A stretch of 64,000 nucleotides of DNA from Rhodobacteraceae bacterium S2214 (GTDB taxonomy: Bacteria; Pseudomonadota; Alphaproteobacteria; Rhodobacterales; Rhodobacteraceae). The position numbers and the translations under genes are program-made. Below, in pieces: positions 7,229 through 15,303 of the stretch. The stretch lies in NCBI GenBank assembly GCA_025141675.1, contig CP081161.1:2268001-2332000 (forward strand), given 5' to 3'. The notes under the pieces are model-generated. The model made no database searches. It was given only the letters and a program-made list of their open reading frames with translations, and was not told the DNA's origin. Each line of letters opens with the position of its first letter. The first letter of the stretch is position 1.

Positions 7229-8989
7229 TCATGGCACAGCCACGAGCGTTTCTGGCGCATCATCGGGCAGGATCGTCTCGCCCGGACGTACGATTGTGAA
7301 TTGAACCGGTTCGCGCGTGACATTCACCGCATCGCCAATTTGCTGCGCCACTGTGAAATCGCTGTCTTTCATCGCGCCCGGTTCGGGATGGTCTTCACGG
7401 TAATGCGCCCCGCGCGAATTTTCGCGGGCCATCGCCGCTTTGGTGATCACCTCAGAAACATCGCACAGTGACCGCAAATTCAGCCAATCGTGCCATGTCA
7501 GATTAAACGCCAGCGTATCGCCTGCCACGCCTATGTCCATTAGCTGACCCGACACAGCTGCGATGCCTTGCAAGCCGCGTTTTAACCCAGCCGCTGTCCG
7601 CATGACACCAACGTCGTCCCACATGACGTTTTGAAGATCTTGGCGCAGGGGGTGAACCAAGGCAGGTTTACGATCCAACGGATGTATCGCGCGCGCGATT
7701 TCTGCCGCCAGCACAGCTTCATCCGGATCGCGCAGCGACGGCATTTGCCGAATATCGCGACCCATTACGTCACCTGCGATACCGCCATAGACTGTCGAAT
7801 TCGCGACGCCATTGCCGCCTAAACGGTTGGACCCATGTGCGCCGCCCGCATCTTCGCCCGCCACATAGAGCCCTTCCATCGCCGTGCGGGTGTCCACATC
7901 AACCACTACGCCCCCCATGAAATAATGGGCGGTTGGCACGACTTCGACCTTACCTGCCGCCAGATCAAAACCGCTGTCAGCACAGCGCGACACCATGCCT
8001 TTGAATTTCTTGCGCACATTGTCCGGCCCCAGATGCGCCATCGAAATAAAGACGCCTTCCTGTGCGGGATCATTGGTTTTGCGCATCTCCGCGTAGATAC
8101 CGCGGCTGACGACATCCCGCGTGGCGCGTTCACCCTTTGCGTCGTAATCAAACATAAACCGCGCTCCGGCGTGATTGATCAACTGACCACCTGCCCCGCG
8201 CAATCCTTCTTCCAGTACCGTACCGGTCATGCGGGTATGGTCGCCGGCCAGCAGGCCCGTCGGATGAAACTGCACCATTTCCATATCGCGCAGCTTCAGC
8301 CCCGCACGCAGCGCCATCGCCAAGCCATCCATCGTCTTGTCGCCGCTCGGTGTGTGGTACTTGTACATGGAAGGCCCGCCACCCGTGGCCATCAGCACCG
8401 TCTTGGCCCGCACCAAGCGGAACCCGCCGGTGCGCATGTCGATAAACAAGACCCCCGCCAGCGCCGATCCATCTTTCGTTGGGATCAGCCCAATCGCGCG
8501 GTGTTCTTGAAGTTTCTCGACACCGCTCGCTAGCACCTTTTCCATCAAGCGGTTGATGATTTCGATGCCCGTCAGATCACCCTTGTGGACGGTCCGATCC
8601 GCCGTTTGGCCTGCAAATGCCTTTTGATGCAAACTGCCATCGGGATTGCGGTCAAAAAAGCATCCGACCTCGTTCTCTAACTCACGGACCCGCACAACGG
8701 CCTGCTCACACAATCGCCACGCCATGTCCTGATTGGGGAGCCACTTGCCCCCGTTGATCGTGTCCATGAAGTGCCGTTCAACTGTGTCGCCACCGCCCAT
8801 CGCCACGTTGTAGCCGCCTTGCACCATCCGTGTGCAACCACATTTCCCGATCAGCCCCTTCACAGCGATTGTGATCTTTGTCCCCTCAGGCGCTGTCTGC
8901 TGCGCGTGCAATGCCGCGAAAAGACCCGCGCCACCGCTGCCGATGATCAAGATATCCGTGTCGTGGCGGTCAATGTCGGTCAAACCCAT
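7229..8989 (-). CDS. Fumarate reductase/succinate dehydrogenase-like flavoprotein subunit, FAD-histidine replaced
   Basis: 586 residues: Rossmann FAD motif IIGSGGAGLFAALHA (residues 15-29), substrate-site QFHPTG, EEGLRGAGG, RDVVSRGI, PTAHYFMGGV and HGSNRLGGNG, so all dicarboxylate-binding and catalytic residues of the family are present. In canonical SdhA/FrdA a histidine five residues before the QGG motif is bonded covalently to FAD; here that position is Cys52 (CTRMVQGG). FAD is therefore probably non-covalent, or attached differently. In E. coli FrdA, loss of this bond is known to abolish succinate oxidation while leaving fumarate reduction. It lies 1 base from its membrane subunit gene. 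L-aspartate oxidase is excluded by the complete set of partner subunits. Confidence 0.88.
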   Translation of the reverse strand: MGLTDIDRHDTDILIIGSGGAGLFAALHAQQTAPEGTKITIAVKGLIGKCGCTRMVQGGYNVAMGGGDTVERHFMDTINGGKWLPNQDMAWRLCEQAVVRVRELENEVGCFFDRNPDGSLHQKAFAGQTADRTVHKGDLTGIEIINRLMEKVLASGVEKLQEHRAIGLIPTKDGSALAGVLFIDMRTGGFRLVRAKTVLMATGGGPSMYKYHTPSGDKTMDGLAMALRAGLKLRDMEMVQFHPTGLLAGDHTRMTGTVLEEGLRGAGGQLINHAGARFMFDYDAKGERATRDVVSRGIYAEMRKTNDPAQEGVFISMAHLGPDNVRKKFKGMVSRCADSGFDLAAGKVEVVPTAHYFMGGVVVDVDTRTAMEGLYVAGEDAGGAHGSNRLGGNGVANSTVYGGIAGDVMGRDIRQMPSLRDPDEAVLAAEIARAIHPLDRKPALVHPLRQDLQNVMWDDVGVMRTAAGLKRGLQGIAAVSGQLMDIGVAGDTLAFNLTWHDWLNLRSLCDVSEVITKAAMARENSRGAHYREDHPEPGAMKDSDFTVAQQIGDAVNVTREPVQFTIVRPGETILPDDAPETLVAVP

Positions 8990-8990
8990 T

Positions 8991-9332
8991 TTACAGCGCC
9001 TTCATCAAGAACAATGTTGCGACTAAAAATGACGCGGCGGCTGCTCCCGCGGCTAATGTCTTTTGAGGCGGGCTCCACGGTAGCCATTCCAGCGCCATAA
9101 GGCGCAAACCGCCAAACATATGTACCGCAAGCCCAAACACGAGACCGAATTCAGCAAGCTTCACAGCAGTGTAGTCGGTCAATTGCAGGAAACCGTCCAA
9201 CCTTGCCGGATCATTTAATGCCATCGCAAGTAACCAGAAATGCAGCGGCAGAAAGATAGCTAACCCCACGCCTGAGACGCGATGCAAAATATAGGCAAGC
9301 CAAAGTGGATGAGCACGAGGCGGCATTTTCAT
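8991..9332 (-). CDS. Fumarate reductase/succinate dehydrogenase-like membrane anchor subunit (C type)
   Basis: 113 residues with three hydrophobic segments and the quinone-site motif YILHRVSGVGLAIFLPLHFW, as in SdhC-type cytochrome b556 subunits; HMFGGLRLM in the third segment offers another histidine. It should anchor the flavoprotein and Fe-S subunits to the inner membrane and bind quinone and possibly heme. ATG at 9332 (or the second at 9326) is chosen because it forms an ATGA overlap with the preceding gene. Assignment as C versus D subunit is by the HRVSG motif. Confidence 0.8.
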   Translation of the reverse strand: MKMPPRAHPLWLAYILHRVSGVGLAIFLPLHFWLLAMALNDPARLDGFLQLTDYTAVKLAEFGLVFGLAVHMFGGLRLMALEWLPWSPPQKTLAAGAAAASFLVATLFLMKAL

Positions 9333-9670
9333 AGCGCCGCTCCGAATGTCACTGCCCAGACCGCGCGCGCGCCTAGTGCAAACAGCCCCAGACCGGTGAT
9401 CCACATCAAGACGTCTAGCACAATACCCTTTAGCCCGCCCCATTCATGCGCAACGACGCGCAAACCGATTGCGGCGTGGATGCAGACGGCGACAACAAAT
9501 GTGCCATAGAACATGAACCAGGCAGCAGAGCCTTGGGTCCGCCCCAGAATCTCGGCCGTGCTCAGCCCGCCTTGGACGGCGATGATCATCACGGCCAGAT
9601 GTCCAACAACCAACGGGGCCATCAAAAGCGCTGTGATCCGTTGCAACATGTAAAGGCGCAATGTCAGCAT
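9329..9670 (-). CDS. Fumarate reductase/succinate dehydrogenase-like membrane anchor subunit (D type)
   Basis: 113 residues with three predicted transmembrane helices. LYMLQRITALLMAPLVVGHL starts the first, and VCIHAAIGLRVVAHEW closes the second, giving histidines placed as heme or quinone ligands in the family. It is the second membrane subunit of the complex. The start overlaps the Fe-S subunit stop by one base (TGATG) and its stop overlaps the next gene by four, so the whole block is translationally coupled. Confidence 0.78.
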   Translation of the reverse strand: MLTLRLYMLQRITALLMAPLVVGHLAVMIIAVQGGLSTAEILGRTQGSAAWFMFYGTFVVAVCIHAAIGLRVVAHEWGGLKGIVLDVLMWITGLGLFALGARAVWAVTFGAAL

Positions 9671-10383
9671 CAGCGCCCCCTTTTGAAAAAGGATTTAGCT
9701 GTGGCCCGCTTCAATCCGGCGATGGCCGTCATCGGATCAAGGTCGTTGGGGCAATAAGCAGTGCATGACCCCATGGAATGGCAATTGTGGCATCCGCCCT
9801 GACCGGAAACCGCATCAAGGATTGCCGCTTTATCCCCGTCTTTGGCGTCATTCAACACCGTCCACGCCCGTTGAAGTGCTGCTGGACCAAGGTAATCATC
9901 ATTGCCCGTCACCGTGTCACAGGCCGCGTAACAGACGGAACAGTTGATACATTCGATCCCGGCGTTTGCGACAACACGTCCAGCAGATGTTTCATCTACT
10001 GGGGCAATGGGATCATCGCGCGTCGCTGTCGGGTGGTGCACCCCTTCTGCCGCAATCCATTTGTCGAAGAAGGGATCCATGTCGACGACCAAATCTTTAA
10101 TCACAGGCAGGTTCTGCAGCGGCCCAATTGATACTGTATCCCCCTGCAAAACCTTCGATATATGCGTCCGGCATGTCCAGCGCGGCACACCGTTGACCAT
10201 CATCGCACAGCTTCCGCACATGCCGACGCGGCACGCGAACCGGTAGCTTAGGGTCGGATCGGCGTTTTGCTGTATCCACGACACGACATCCAGAACGGTT
10301 TGATTAGCCGCCGCAGGGACATCAAACGTGTCGTCGCCCGCCGCACCGCGCGCAATGGTCACTTTCAACGTCGATGGTGTCAT
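9670..10383 (-). CDS. Fumarate reductase/succinate dehydrogenase-like iron-sulfur subunit
   Basis: 237 residues. The [2Fe-2S] domain has Cys51, 56, 59 and 71 (CRVGMCGSC then TCRTH; the usual CREG is CRVG). The C-terminal ferredoxin domain has Cys145, 148, 151 plus 211 for [4Fe-4S], and Cys155, 201, 207 for [3Fe-4S], with the same spacing as E. coli FrdB. The text CINCSVCYAAC followed by YLGPAAL is more FrdB-like than SdhB-like. Two oddities: the proline after Cys155 is aspartate, and there is an extra Cys198 (GCHNCHS). First gene of the operon sdh/frd B-D-C-A-fumarase alpha-beta, divergent from the nitroreductase gene. Confidence 0.88.
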   Translation of the reverse strand: MTPSTLKVTIARGAAGDDTFDVPAAANQTVLDVVSWIQQNADPTLSYRFACRVGMCGSCAMMVNGVPRWTCRTHISKVLQGDTVSIGPLQNLPVIKDLVVDMDPFFDKWIAAEGVHHPTATRDDPIAPVDETSAGRVVANAGIECINCSVCYAACDTVTGNDDYLGPAALQRAWTVLNDAKDGDKAAILDAVSGQGGCHNCHSMGSCTAYCPNDLDPMTAIAGLKRATAKSFFKRGR

Positions 10384-10500
10384 GCCCTACACTTCCCAAT
10401 TGGTCAGCCGCGCTGCATACTTACCAAAATAGCTGTGCTTTATAAATCCACATAACACTTAATCAAAATGTAAGCGTTACTGACAGAAAGCCATCCACGC
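10384..10500. promoter_or_regulatory. Divergent promoter region of fumarate-reductase/fumarase operon and nitroreductase
   Basis: 117 bases between two divergent starts. It is AT-rich at 10430-10480 compared with its flanks and holds a short interrupted palindrome GTAA-GCG-TTAC at 10470-10480, 20 bases before the nitroreductase ATG. Both promoters must lie here; no sigma-factor box is clear enough to call. Confidence 0.4.
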
Positions 10501-11331
10501 ATGACAACTGACCTGCACTCTGCCCTTCAGTCTCGGTTTCAGGATCACACGGACGTACCTGATCAATTACAGGGTGCTGAGGTTCTCGCAGGTATGGCGG
10601 ACCGTGGATCATGCCGCGCATTTGCAGATCAACGTGTACCAACAGAGGTGCTTGAAACGCTTTGCGCCGTTGCCCTGTCATCCCCGACAAAAAGCGACCT
10701 GCAACAGCGCGATATTGTATTGATGACATCTGCGGGGCCGCGCAAGGAACTGGCCGACATGGTCACGACGCAACCATGGGTCACGGGTGCGCCGATGATC
10801 GCCGTCTTCTGCGGAAATAACCGGCGCCAACGACTGAACCACGCATGGCACGATGTTCCTTTCGCGAATGATCACCTTGATGCTTTCTTCAACGCGAGTG
10901 TAGACGCAGCCATCGCGCTGGGCGCATTTGTGACGGCTGCGGAATCAATCGGGCTTGGGTGCTGCCCTATCAGCGGAATCAGGGATCAGGCGGCGGCTGT
11001 GTCGCGGCTTTTGAATCTTCCGCAACATGTGTTTCCAGTGGCTGGTTTAGCCGTCGGATATCCAGCGGCACCCAAGGTGATTTCAAAACGTCTGCCATTG
11101 GCGGCGACGGTTCATCAGGACACGTATCACGAAACGGACCTTCAACAGACGGTCAATGCCTATGATACGGATCGCGCGCTGACCCAGCCTTACGCACAAC
11201 AACGCTATGAAGAGCGTTTCGGAACGGCAGCAGGATACGGATGGTCTAAGGACAAGGTTCGCCAATACAGCGCCCCCGAGCGGGCCGATTTCGGGGCATT
11301 CATTCGCGCAAAGGGATTTAATCTGGACTAG
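10501..11331 (+). CDS. Nitroreductase family flavoprotein
   Basis: 276 residues matching NfsA/FRP-like NAD(P)H-dependent flavin reductases: RGSCRAF near residue 36 (FMN phosphate contact), SSPTKSDLQQ, a central DAAIALGAFVTAAESIGLGCCPI helix, then PVAGLAVGYPA. Such enzymes use FMN to reduce nitro compounds, quinones or flavins; some relatives reduce chromate. It is transcribed divergently from the fumarate-reductase-like operon, from a shared 117-base region. Followed by a hairpin terminator and the convergent tRNA gene. Confidence 0.85.
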   Translation: MTTDLHSALQSRFQDHTDVPDQLQGAEVLAGMADRGSCRAFADQRVPTEVLETLCAVALSSPTKSDLQQRDIVLMTSAGPRKELADMVTTQPWVTGAPMIAVFCGNNRRQRLNHAWHDVPFANDHLDAFFNASVDAAIALGAFVTAAESIGLGCCPISGIRDQAAAVSRLLNLPQHVFPVAGLAVGYPAAPKVISKRLPLAATVHQDTYHETDLQQTVNAYDTDRALTQPYAQQRYEERFGTAAGYGWSKDKVRQYSAPERADFGAFIRAKGFNLD

Positions 11332-11350
11332 CGCAATATACCAAAGAAAT

Positions 11351-11378
11351 AGGGCTTAGTGATTTCTCGCTAAGCCCT
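11351..11378. terminator. Bidirectional hairpin terminator between nitroreductase and tRNA-Asn
   Basis: A perfect 9-bp stem (AGGGCTTAG with CTAAGCCCT, 10-base loop), extended outward by CAAAGAA/TTCTTTG. It lies 20 bases past the nitroreductase stop and 10 bases past the tRNA end; on the reverse strand it is followed by ATTTCTTT. Confidence 0.65.
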
Positions 11379-11387
11379 TGAATTCTT

Positions 11388-11462
11388 TGGCTCCGACGGT
11401 AGGGATCGAACCTACGACCAATTGATTAACAGTCAACTGCTCTACCGCTGAGCTACGTCGGA
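11388..11462 (-). tRNA. tRNA-Asn (GTT anticodon)
   Basis: The reverse strand folds into a cloverleaf: acceptor TCCGACG/CGTCGGA, D-loop with AGCTCAGCGGTAGAGC, anticodon arm TTGACTGTTAATCAA with GTT, T-loop GGTTCGATCCC, discriminator G and an encoded CCA (TGG at 11388-11390 on the forward strand). The length of 75 with CCA is normal. Confidence 0.96.
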
Positions 11463-11548
11463 ACACTGTATGCGCGGTCTATAACGATGCGTTTTCGGCG
11501 CGTCCAGAGGGTTAAATTGCTTTTTTCACTTTTCTTGCAATTTCCCTG

Positions 11549-12457
11549 TCAGTCAGTCCACGAAAAGACGGCTTCAGGATGCAGCTTTCCATCAACACTC
11601 ACTTTATTTTGCACATATAAATCAACGAGATGGGCAAATACGTTCCGCCCCGCGATCACATGAAGGCGCGGGTGCAAATCAGTATAGATTGCCGTCACAA
11701 TTTGGCTGACGCTGTGCGGACCGTCTTGCAGCGTCGCCAGAATTTGAGCGGTGCGGGATTCTCTGTGGTTGATCAGTTCGGTTAGGCGGTCATGCGGGGT
11801 TGTGATTGGCGCGCCATGGCCAGAATAATGCACCCTTGCAGGGATTTCACGCAGCCGCGCACATGACGCCAGAAAGTCTGTCATATCCCCATCTGGGGGC
11901 GAAACCAGCGACGTCGACCAGCCCATCACCAAATCACCCACAAAAATCGCGTCATTCCACCCGAGTGCGATGTGATTCCCCAAATGTCCCGGTGTGTGGA
12001 TTACCGACAGGTCCCATCCCTGCCCTTTAATCACATCGCCATCCTTGACCAGTTGATCCGGTGCGAAGTCGTGATCCAGCCCTTCGCCGCCACCAGCCAT
12101 GCCGTCCGTTGCCAATGCCGTCATCACAGCACTGCGCCCCGCATAGGTGTCCCCGAATGCGATAACAGGCGCGCCAGTGTGATTGGCTAGTGGCTTAGCG
12201 AGCGGTGAATGATCCAAATGGCTATGCGTGACGACAATATGGCTGACAGGCCGACCATCGATTGCGACGATCAATGCTGCCAAATGCGCGTCACTTGCGG
12301 GACCCGGATCAATGACTGCAAGGCTTTCGCGGCCCAAAAGATACGTATTGGTACCCGGCCCAGTCATGGGCGACGGGTTCGGCGCCAAAACGAGACCCAA
12401 GTCTGGTTCTAACATCGTAAGTTGACCGGCTTTGGCGTGAAAATCCGATTCTGGCAT
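11549..12457 (-). CDS. MBL-fold metallo-hydrolase (LACTB2-like)
   Basis: 302 residues. The metal-binding motif is HSHLDH (residues about 79-84, consensus HxHxDH), followed by a further ligand at HTPGHLGNH and the ISGHG-like HYSGHG late in the fold. GPGTNTYLLG near the N-terminus and a C-terminal winged-helix segment are typical of the LACTB2 branch (endoribonuclease-type or general hydrolase). Cytoplasmic; no signal peptide. It is divergent from the EnvZ-like kinase with 45 bases between starts. The substrate is unknown. Confidence 0.85.
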   Translation of the reverse strand: MPESDFHAKAGQLTMLEPDLGLVLAPNPSPMTGPGTNTYLLGRESLAVIDPGPASDAHLAALIVAIDGRPVSHIVVTHSHLDHSPLAKPLANHTGAPVIAFGDTYAGRSAVMTALATDGMAGGGEGLDHDFAPDQLVKDGDVIKGQGWDLSVIHTPGHLGNHIALGWNDAIFVGDLVMGWSTSLVSPPDGDMTDFLASCARLREIPARVHYSGHGAPITTPHDRLTELINHRESRTAQILATLQDGPHSVSQIVTAIYTDLHPRLHVIAGRNVFAHLVDLYVQNKVSVDGKLHPEAVFSWTD

Positions 12458-12502
12458 CGCTTGTGACTTTTTGTTTGGCGCTGGGCGGGTTAGCCTGCTG
12501 CA

Positions 12503-13822
12503 ATGTTTCTAGGTTGGATCAAAAACGCAATGCCGCGTGGCATTTATGGCCGCGCCGCCCTGATTTTGGTGCTGCCGGTTGTGACGCTGCAGTTGCTCGT
12601 GTCGGTGGTGTTTATTCAACGCCACTTTGACGGTGTCACGGAATCAATGACCAGTGCTATGGCGATTGAGTTGCGATTCCTGCAATCCCAAGTCAACGGC
12701 GCTGTCGATTACGAAGCGGCCCGCGTGGCACTTGATCGCGTAACAACGGGGTTAGAGCTGACAACCACCCTGCCCGCCAGCCCGATGCTGCCTGACGATG
12801 TTAAACCGTTTCAGGACCTGACGGGTCGCAAAGTGATCACCAATCTGCGCGAACAGGTCCCCGACGTCCTGCGCATTTCGCTCGCGGAACGGCGGGTCGT
12901 GACGCTGTGGCTAGAAACAAACAAAGGACCGCTGGAGGTTTCATTCCGCCGCAACCGTGTTTCGGCGTCTAACCCCCATCAGCTCTTGGTTATTATGGTT
13001 GTGATGGGTGCAGTCATGACCACCATCGCCTATTTCTTTTTGCGCAATCAGCTGCGCCCGATCAAACGGATGGCCGCGGCCGCAACAGATTACGGTAAAG
13101 GCCGTATGACCAATTTCAATCCAACAGGTGCGCTTGAAGTCCGCGCTGCGGGCATGGCGTTTCTGGACATGCGCAACCGGATTGAACGCCAAACGCAAAG
13201 CCGGACGATGATGCTGTCAGGCGTCAGTCACGATCTGAGGACGCCCTTAACGCGTATGCGGCTTGGCCTGTCGATGCTGGACAACGAAGACGTCGAACCG
13301 CTGATCAAGGACGTCGATGAAATGCAGCAGTTGCTCGACGGATTTCTTGATTTCGCACGCAGCGACGCCGCAGATGTACTGGAACCGAGCGATCCGGTTG
13401 ATCTGCTGAATGCGGTGATAGAAGACGCGAAACGTAGCGGGCTTGCATTGACCTGCATTGAAACGGCTCCGGCAGGGACAAGCATCGCGATGCGGCCCGA
13501 TGCGATCCGGCGTGCGCTGGACAATCTTGTCGGTAATGCGCTGCGCTATGGCCAAAACGCAGAGATCAGCCTGTCCGTCACAGACCGTAGCGTCCGCTTC
13601 ACGGTTGAGGACGATGGCCCCGGTATTCCAGCAGATCAACGCGATGAAGCGACACGTCCCTTCGTCAGACTAGATCCAGCGCGTAACCAAAACAAAGGCA
13701 GCGGCGTGGGGCTTGGCCTGTCGATTGTCAGCGATATCGCGCGGACGCATGGCGGCATGCTGCGGCTGGGCGACAGCGAACGTTTGGGCGGACTAAAAGC
13801 GGATTTGGTTCTGGCTCGATAG
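12503..13822 (+). CDS. EnvZ-like membrane sensor histidine kinase
   Basis: 439 residues: transmembrane helix 1 at about 18-38, a periplasmic sensor loop of about 120 residues, transmembrane helix 2 at about 161-180, a HAMP linker, a HisKA domain with phosphoacceptor His243 (SGVSHDLRTPLTRM), then HATPase motifs DNLVGNALRYG (N box), VEDDGPGIP (G1) and GSGVGLGLSIV (G2). It is the alphaproteobacterial EnvZ form, normally encoded next to an OmpR-type regulator. No OmpR gene is adjacent; the only nearby regulator is a LuxR-type protein on the opposite strand with a 6-base gap between stops, so the real partner may be elsewhere. Confidence 0.88.
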   Translation: MFLGWIKNAMPRGIYGRAALILVLPVVTLQLLVSVVFIQRHFDGVTESMTSAMAIELRFLQSQVNGAVDYEAARVALDRVTTGLELTTTLPASPMLPDDVKPFQDLTGRKVITNLREQVPDVLRISLAERRVVTLWLETNKGPLEVSFRRNRVSASNPHQLLVIMVVMGAVMTTIAYFFLRNQLRPIKRMAAAATDYGKGRMTNFNPTGALEVRAAGMAFLDMRNRIERQTQSRTMMLSGVSHDLRTPLTRMRLGLSMLDNEDVEPLIKDVDEMQQLLDGFLDFARSDAADVLEPSDPVDLLNAVIEDAKRSGLALTCIETAPAGTSIAMRPDAIRRALDNLVGNALRYGQNAEISLSVTDRSVRFTVEDDGPGIPADQRDEATRPFVRLDPARNQNKGSGVGLGLSIVSDIARTHGGMLRLGDSERLGGLKADLVLAR

Positions 13823-13828
13823 CCAGCG

Positions 13829-14443
13829 TCAGAACAAACCCGATTCTCGGGCGATAAGTGCTGCGACAGTGCGGTTTGGCGCACCAATTTTGCGGTACGT
13901 GTTCTTGATGTGCAGTTTGACGGTGGGTTCCTGCACCTCCAGATCGCGGGCGATCTGTTTGTTCGTTTTACCTTCGGTCAAACCGCGCAAAACCTGCAAT
14001 TCGCGCTTCGTCAGCTGATCAGCAATCGGATGCGGCGTCGCGGGTTCTTCAGCCGTCATAAATTCGACAGGCGCGTAGCGTTCGCCCATCGCCATAAACC
14101 GGACAGCGTTCACGAGCGACTTGGCAGGCAAGGATTTAGGGATGAAACCGGCTGCACCCAGCTCTAACGCTTCTTCGGCAATTTCGCGGGTCGCTTCACC
14201 TGAAATCAATGCAAAACGCTGATCGCTACCAGACGCGATGGCCGTCTTAAGCCCCTCAAGACCATTCATACCGGGCATATTGAAGTCGAGAAGCACCAAA
14301 TCGAACGGACCATCCTGATCCAGTTTCCGCGTCGCTTCTTCAAATGTACCGGCAAGATCACTGGCGATCCCACCTTCGATGTCCAGAAACATCGCCAAGG
14401 TATCCCTTACGAGTTCATGGTCGTCTGCAATAAGAACTTTCAT
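13829..14443 (-). CDS. LuxR/FixJ-type response regulator
   Basis: 204 residues. An N-terminal receiver domain carries the acidic pair DD at 7-8, phosphoacceptor Asp53 (LLDFNMPGMNG) and Lys at IPKSLPAKSL; a C-terminal helix-turn-helix (about 140-200) has LTKRELQVLRGLTEGKTNKQIA, the LuxR signature. It should bind DNA as a dimer after phosphorylation. It is divergent from the molybdopterin-domain protein and hybrid kinase, whose HPt domain is a plausible phosphodonor, and it converges on the EnvZ-like kinase. Confidence 0.88.
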   Translation of the reverse strand: MKVLIADDHELVRDTLAMFLDIEGGIASDLAGTFEEATRKLDQDGPFDLVLLDFNMPGMNGLEGLKTAIASGSDQRFALISGEATREIAEEALELGAAGFIPKSLPAKSLVNAVRFMAMGERYAPVEFMTAEEPATPHPIADQLTKRELQVLRGLTEGKTNKQIARDLEVQEPTVKLHIKNTYRKIGAPNRTVAALIARESGLF

Positions 14444-14757
14444 ATCAATCCTTTAGCGACACCCGCGTCCGCGACACGAACATACATCAAATCATCAAAT
14501 AACATCATGGGGAAATAAAACCGATACAACTCTAGGTAGGCATGCACGACTATTTTGTCGTTACAACCTATGTGCCAACCAAATGATATCCCACATCTTC
14601 GTTGAGAACGATGACGAGGTAAAGTAAAAATACAATCAACTAAAACGTGATTACGCCTACAAAACCTACCCTTCTGGGTATCTCCTTATCCCAAAGTTCT
14701 TTTTACCGATTGCGGATTTGGTGCCAAAGTCCATGCACCGATAGAAGAGAGACTACC
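14444..14757. other. 314-base intergenic region between response regulator and molybdopterin-domain gene
   Basis: An AT-rich divergent promoter region (well above the window's AT content at 14490-14650). It should hold promoters for the LuxR-type regulator and the 14758 gene. No ORF, recognised operator or RNA structure was seen. A regulator binding site is plausible but no clear inverted repeat stands out. Confidence 0.4.
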
Positions 14758-15261
14758 GTGCGTTTTTTATTACCCATCGCTTTTGCAGCCATTTGCGGAC
14801 CGACAATTACAACTGCAGAAGATTTCTTGGCACCGGTCGGGGATGTTATCCTCACGGTGGGTGGCGACATCGCACAGACCAACGTAGGCGAAACGCTGCA
14901 ATTCGATTACGCCATGTTGGAAGCCTTGGATGACACGCAAATAGAAACCAGCACCATTTGGACGGATGGTGTCAGTGTATTCCAAGGTGTCTCGCTTCAT
15001 TTACTAGCCGATGTTCTGGGGACAACAACTGGATCGTTGCAGGCAACTGCAATCAACGATTATTCAGTACAAATCCCAGTGACTGACGCGATCGAAGGCG
15101 GGCCAATACTGGCCTATTTGATGGACGGCGACCGCATGTCGATCCGTGATAAAGGGCCACTTTGGATCATCTACCCGTATGACAGCGCATCCGAATATCG
15201 ATCCGAGGTCATATATTCCCGCAGTATCTGGCAACTCGACAGAATAGCTGTCGTCAAGTAA
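14758..15261 (+). CDS. Periplasmic molybdopterin-binding-domain protein (COG3915-like)
   Basis: 167 residues from a GTG at 14758, preceded by AGAAGAGAGA. The start is chosen because it opens the signal peptide FLLPIAFAAICGPTITTA. The mature part contains GVSVFQGVSLHLLADVLG and a later GPLWIIYPYD, the sequence pattern of the sulfite-oxidase-type molybdopterin-binding fold; but the cofactor-ligating cysteine of true sulfite oxidases is absent, so it is probably a non-enzymatic sensory or ligand-binding relative. It ends 42 bases before the hybrid kinase start and is likely that kinase's periplasmic partner. Confidence 0.65.
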   Translation: MRFLLPIAFAAICGPTITTAEDFLAPVGDVILTVGGDIAQTNVGETLQFDYAMLEALDDTQIETSTIWTDGVSVFQGVSLHLLADVLGTTTGSLQATAINDYSVQIPVTDAIEGGPILAYLMDGDRMSIRDKGPLWIIYPYDSASEYRSEVIYSRSIWQLDRIAVVK

Positions 15262-15303
15262 CCCCGTAGGTACAAATATTTCTTGAACCTTTGGGGCGGT
15301 CTT

